Shown: one piece after another, positions 6,403 to 8,751 of the stretch
Layout of the letters: each line of letters begins with the position of its first letter
Numbering within the stretch: the first letter of the stretch is position 1
Source: Enterenecus faecium
Lineage (GTDB): Bacteria; Bacillota; Clostridia; Oscillospirales; Oscillospiraceae
Direction: 5' to 3'
NCBI GenBank assembly: GCA_018713215.1
Contig: DVFO01000101.1
Location: 1 to 8,751, forward strand
DNA length: 8,751 nucleotides
Position numbers and translations under genes: made by a program
The notes under the pieces: model-generated
The model's input: only the letters and a program-made list of their open reading frames with translations
Told to the model about the DNA's origin: nothing
Databases searched by the model: none

Positions 6403-7617
6403 TCAGTTGAGCACACGGATGAGAGAGAGTACCTCCATCCCCTCCAGCTTGGAGCGAAGCTGCTGCTCGGTCATGGCCTGCTCGGTGATACCGGCGGTCT
6501 CACCGGCTGCCGCCCCGCTGCGAGCAAGCAGCTTAATCTCGCCCACGTGGGTGCGAAGAACGTCCGCTCCCGCCTGGACCCGCACATAAAAGCGGCTGGC
6601 CAGCTCGTCGGTGCCGCACAGCGTCTGGGTATCGCCCTGCTCCCAGGTGATGGGGGGCCGGGCGCCCTTAGAGCGGGCAATGTCCATCACATCCGCCACC
6701 ACAGCGGAGGCGGTGGGCAGCTTGCCAGCGCCAGGGCCGTAGAACATGACCTCGCCCACGGCGTCTCCTTTCACCAGCACCGCATTGAACACATCCTCTA
6801 CGCCAGCCAGGGGGTGGCTTCCATCCACCAGATGGGGCGCCACATAGGCACACACCCGTCCGTCCGGCTGACGCAGCGCCCGGCCCAGCAGCTTGATCTT
6901 CTTGCCTGCGCCGTCGGCATAGTCCACATCCGCCAGAGTGATACCAGTGATGCCTTCGGTGGGCACCAGCTGGGGATCCACATTCTTACCAAAGGACAGA
7001 TCCGCCAAAATGCAGATCTTCCGGCAGGCGTCATAGCCCAGGATGTCCGCCGACGGGTCCCGCTCGGCATATCCATTCTCCTGGGCCTCCTTCAAGGCCG
7101 CCTCAAAGGAGAGCCCCGCCCCGATCATCCGGGTGAGGATATAGTTGGTGGTCCCGTTGAGGATGCCGCAGACCTCCTCCATCTGGTTGGCCGCCAGACA
7201 CATGGTCAAGGGGCGAATGATGGGAATGCCGCCGCCCACGCTGGCCTCAAAGAGATAGCACACGCCCTTCTCCTGAGCCAGTCGGGTGAGCTCCAGCCCG
7301 TGACAGGCCACCAGCTCCTTGTTGGAGGTCACTACGTGCTTGCCTGCGCTCAGAGCCCGCTGGGTGAAGTTCAAAGCCACCGTGGCTCCGCCGATGGTCT
7401 CCACCACCGCGGACACCTCCGGGTCCTCCTCGATCACCGAGAAGTCCTTCACAAAGGTACCACCATAGGGCGACTGGTCAAAGTCCCGCACGTCCAGGAT
7501 GTACTTGACCTGCACCTCGTCCCCTACACTGCGGGCGATGGCATCTTTATTTTGACACAGCACCTGAGCCACTCCGGACCCCACGGTGCCGTAGCCCAAG
7601 ATCGCTACTTTTACCAT
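6403..7617 (-). CDS. hom: Homoserine dehydrogenase
   Basis: NAD(P)H-dependent reduction of aspartate 4-semialdehyde to homoserine, the branch point to threonine and methionine. The 404-residue protein shows the Rossmann motif GYGTVGSG (8-15), VETIGG (72-77), the catalytic-region motif TSNKELVACHG (97-107), GGIPIIRPL (129-137), NGTTNYIL (154-161) and ERDPSADILGYDACRK (185-200). D191, D196 and K200 match the spacing of the known active-site Asp/Asp/Lys of the family. The C-terminal 65 residues sit where most bacterial Hom proteins carry an ACT domain, but the usual PGVL-type ligand loop is not recognisable. The start at 7617 is chosen because GAGGTGA lies five bases upstream and the protein then begins MVKVAILGYG; the frame extends 15 codons further to an ATG at 7662, which would overlap the upstream gene. 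It lies 25 bases after the ACT-protein gene. Confidence 0.97.
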   Translation of the reverse strand: MVKVAILGYGTVGSGVAQVLCQNKDAIARSVGDEVQVKYILDVRDFDQSPYGGTFVKDFSVIEEDPEVSAVVETIGGATVALNFTQRALSAGKHVVTSNKELVACHGLELTRLAQEKGVCYLFEASVGGGIPIIRPLTMCLAANQMEEVCGILNGTTNYILTRMIGAGLSFEAALKEAQENGYAERDPSADILGYDACRKICILADLSFGKNVDPQLVPTEGITGITLADVDYADGAGKKIKLLGRALRQPDGRVCAYVAPHLVDGSHPLAGVEDVFNAVLVKGDAVGEVMFYGPGAGKLPTASAVVADVMDIARSKGARPPITWEQGDTQTLCGTDELASRFYVRVQAGADVLRTHVGEIKLLARSGAAAGETAGITEQAMTEQQLRSKLEGMEVLSLIRVLN

Positions 7618-7622
7618 GTTGT

Positions 7623-7629
7623 TCACCTC
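7623..7629 (-). promoter_or_regulatory. Ribosome-binding site that decides the hom start
   Basis: GAGGTGA on the minus strand, five bases before the ATG at 7617. The other in-frame ATGs (7635 and 7662) lack a site at proper distance: 7635 has only AAGG directly against it. Confidence 0.8.
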
Positions 7630-7642
7630 GTTCATCCTTGTC

Positions 7643-8083
7643 TTATCCGGCCAACACTTCACAACGCAGCACTTCCGGCAAATCCCGCAAGGTGGCCAGC
7701 AGATCTTCCAGCTCCATGCTCAACCCCGAAGTCTCCAGACCCAGAGTCACCGCCGCAGACTCGCCGCCCGGGATGGCCTGATTGATGGTGAGGACATTGC
7801 CCCCCCAATCTGCAAACATATTCAACACGCCGGAAAGTGCTCCCGGCCGATTGCGCAGCAGGATCTGGATGGTGACAATCCGACCGTGGAGCATATCCCG
7901 AAACGGACGCACCGCATCCTTATATTTGTAAAACGCACTGCGGCTGATGCCCACCCGCTGGGTGGCAGCATTCACCGTCTGTGCCTCGCCGGTCTCCAGC
8001 AACCGCTTGGCCTCCGCCACCTTCAAATAGATCTCCGGCAATGCGGATGCCTCCACAATGAAATACCTGGGTCTCTGCGACAT
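7643..8083 (-). CDS. Small ACT-domain protein of the PheB/ThrR (UPF0735) type, likely regulator of hom-lysC
   Basis: The 146-residue protein has two parts. Residues about 35-58 (TVNAATQRVGISRSAFYKYK) look like a helix-turn-helix. Residues about 68-146 form an ACT domain, with the ligand-loop motif RPGALSGVL (79-87) followed by MFADWGGNVLTINQ. Length and layout match the UPF0735 family, long called PheB from the obg-pheB-pheA locus of Bacillus. From memory, the Bacillus member was later shown to be a DNA-binding repressor of threonine genes including hom, and renamed ThrR. Here the gene is first in a unit with hom (25-base gap) and lysC, which fits a role as amino-acid-sensing repressor of its own operon; that role is inference. 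The ATG at 8083 has AGGAGG eight bases upstream. A second ATG four bases earlier is out of frame. Chorismate mutase, an old annotation of this family, is unlikely: nothing in the sequence supports it. Confidence 0.85.
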   Translation of the reverse strand: MSQRPRYFIVEASALPEIYLKVAEAKRLLETGEAQTVNAATQRVGISRSAFYKYKDAVRPFRDMLHGRIVTIQILLRNRPGALSGVLNMFADWGGNVLTINQAIPGGESAAVTLGLETSGLSMELEDLLATLRDLPEVLRCEVLAG

Positions 8084-8136
8084 ACATGGATCCTCCTTTT
8101 GCTAAGCACATCGCTAATGTCTTTCCATTGTGGTCT

Positions 8137-8165
8137 ATTGTATCACGCAGATGGACAGATGGCAA
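8137..8165 (-). promoter_or_regulatory. Sigma-A type promoter of the ACT protein-hom-lysC unit
   Basis: On the minus strand: -35 TTGCCA (8160-8165), 17-base spacer, -10 TACAAT (8137-8142) with extended -10 TG (TGATACAAT). Both boxes differ from consensus at one position only. Transcription should start near 8130, giving a leader of about 45 bases before the ATG at 8083. The leader is too short for a T-box or riboswitch and shows no attenuator. Confidence 0.82.
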
Positions 8166-8184
8166 TTTTCTTTTCCTCACATTT

Positions 8185-8242
8185 TGCACAAAATCATTCC
8201 ATATGTTTACATGTTTTTGCACACAATGAGAAAACATGCACA
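8185..8242. repeat. AT-rich stretch with three TGCACA repeats upstream of the ACT-hom-lysC promoter
   Basis: TGCACA occurs at 8185-8190, 8218-8223 and 8237-8242, each flanked by A/T runs; the first two share TTTTGCACA followed by an imperfect match. Between them lie ACATGT (8209-8214) and the inverted pair ATGT-TT-ACAT (8203-8212). The stretch is strikingly AT-rich against its surroundings and lies 20-80 bases upstream of the -35 box, a position suited to an activator or to repressor looping, or simply to an UP-element-like effect. No known operator is recognised. Confidence 0.35.
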
Positions 8243-8275
8243 AAAAGACTCCCCGGACCATCCGGGGAGTCTTTT
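8242..8275 (-). terminator. Rho-independent terminator after the penicillin-binding protein gene
   Basis: Perfect 15-bp inverted repeat (arms 8243-8257 and 8261-8275) with a 3-base loop, GC-rich core and, on the minus strand, a five-T tract at the 3' side. It starts 24 bases past the stop codon at 8300. It separates the cell-wall gene from the ACT-hom-lysC promoter. Confidence 0.93.
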
Positions 8276-8299
8276 CAACTGAGCGATAAAGGATATCCG

Positions 8300-8751
8300 T
8301 TAGGATTCCGGCTCCTGTGACGCGCTGGGCTTGGGGTCCTCATCCCCCTCGTCTCCGGGCTTCTGCGAGGCCGACGGGTCGGTGGGCTCTTGCGAGGTGG
8401 AGGGCTCAGGGTCAGAGGGTGTACCGCTGTTGTGCACGGTACACTGGCCGTTGCCCTGCACTGTGTGCAGCAAGGCACCAGCATCCAGGATTGTGGCTCC
8501 GGACTCATTGTTCCGGGAGTAGTCCACAAAGGTCACAGTCCGGACAGAGCTGGAAGGACAGTAGGGTCCAGCCAGATGATAGCCGCCAGAGGCGGAGCCC
8601 TCGGTACAAATGTCCACGGCCACATGGCAGGAGCAGTACTGGCTGGGCACATCACTGCTGAGCAGGGTCATATTCTGAACCCGGCTGCCCCGGACATCCA
8701 TGGAGCAGTTGTCGGTGGCCAGCTTTCCGCAGTCCTTACAGATGCTCACTG
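8300..8751 (-). CDS. C-terminal part of a class A penicillin-binding protein (gene begins beyond the right edge)
   Basis: The last 149 complete codons of a larger gene are visible, with the frame open to the window edge. The segment ICKDCGKLATDNC, then DVPSQYCSCHVAVDIC and AGPYCPSSSVRTVTFVDYSR, matches the cysteine-containing C-terminal extension that follows the transpeptidase domain in class A (glycosyltransferase/transpeptidase) PBPs of Clostridia. The enzymes polymerise and cross-link peptidoglycan outside the membrane; the catalytic domains themselves are not in the window, so this rests on the tail alone. Eight cysteines fall within the first 103 visible residues. The final ~40 residues are a low-complexity Ser/Pro/Glu/Asp tail with three copies of a PS(T/A)SQ(E/K)P unit. 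Stop codon TAA at 8300-8302. An alternative is another secreted protein with the same module. Confidence 0.75.
   Translation of the reverse strand, partial: VSICKDCGKLATDNCSMDVRGSRVQNMTLLSSDVPSQYCSCHVAVDICTEGSASGGYHLAGPYCPSSSVRTVTFVDYSRNNESGATILDAGALLHTVQGNGQCTVHNSGTPSDPEPSTSQEPTDPSASQKPGDEGDEDPKPSASQEPES

Noticed and set aside
6379..6406. Possible internal promoter before lysC (CTGACC, 16 bases, TATAGG)
   Set aside because: Both boxes match consensus at only four of six positions and the gap to hom is short. Cotranscription from the strong upstream promoter explains lysC expression.
6304..7785. Long plus-strand open frame (493 codons) opposite hom
   Set aside because: It is the mirror of a high-GC gene with strong third-position bias. 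Hom on the other strand has all catalytic motifs; this translation has none.
7920..8087. Minus-strand frame from the ATG at 8087, four bases from AGGAGG
   Set aside because: It overlaps the start of the ACT-domain gene out of frame. The predicted 55 residues are low-complexity and look like nothing; the ATG at 8083 gives a full conserved protein at a normal eight-base spacing.
8101..8117. Direct repeat GCTAA at 8101-8105 and 8113-8117 in the leader of the ACT-domain gene
   Set aside because: Five bases repeated twice is too short to separate from chance, and no stable hairpin is formed.
1..8751. A novel defence, mobile or biosynthetic system
   Set aside because: All coding space is filled by recognisable core genes in a typical clostridial order. 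No repeats, integrase, transposase, toxin-antitoxin or unassigned gene was seen.

Overview
The window comes from a GC-rich Gram-positive of the class Clostridia, most likely a gut Oscillospiraceae-type bacterium (the Flavonifractor/Oscillibacter neighbourhood is an inference from gene order and protein flavour, not a database match). Every supported gene lies on the minus strand, so transcription runs from the right edge to the left edge. Coding density is high, third codon positions are strongly G/C, and no mobile element, CRISPR array, rRNA or tRNA is visible.

Reading in the direction of transcription there are three units. (1) 8751 to 8300: the C-terminal end of a class A penicillin-binding protein, cut by the window edge, closed by a strong 15-bp-stem terminator (8242-8275). 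(2) 8165 to 5078: an amino-acid unit with its own sigma-A type promoter (TTGCCA, 17 bp, TACAAT), consisting of a small ACT-domain protein of the PheB/ThrR (UPF0735) type, homoserine dehydrogenase (hom) and aspartate kinase (lysC), ending in a 13-bp-stem terminator. LysC makes aspartyl phosphate at the head of the aspartate pathway. Hom draws aspartate semialdehyde toward threonine and methionine. The ACT protein is the likely amino-acid-sensing regulator of the unit. (3) 5048 to 1: a chromosome/secretion unit with a second promoter of the same design, consisting of smc (chromosome condensation ATPase), ftsY (SRP receptor GTPase) and the first 155 codons of rdgB (house-cleaning nucleotide diphosphatase), tightly packed, with ftsY and rdgB overlapping by 10 bases.

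These are core genes with recognisable functions, and I found no previously undescribed multi-gene system. The points most worth a second look are: a strong internal ribosome-binding site inside lysC that would make a separate 162-residue regulatory subunit, as known for Bacillus aspartokinase II; two perfect 12-bp palindromes over the smc transcription start; a three-copy TGCACA repeat upstream of the ACT-hom-lysC promoter; an unusual C-terminal domain in Hom; and a cysteine-rich PBP tail with a repeated seven-residue motif.
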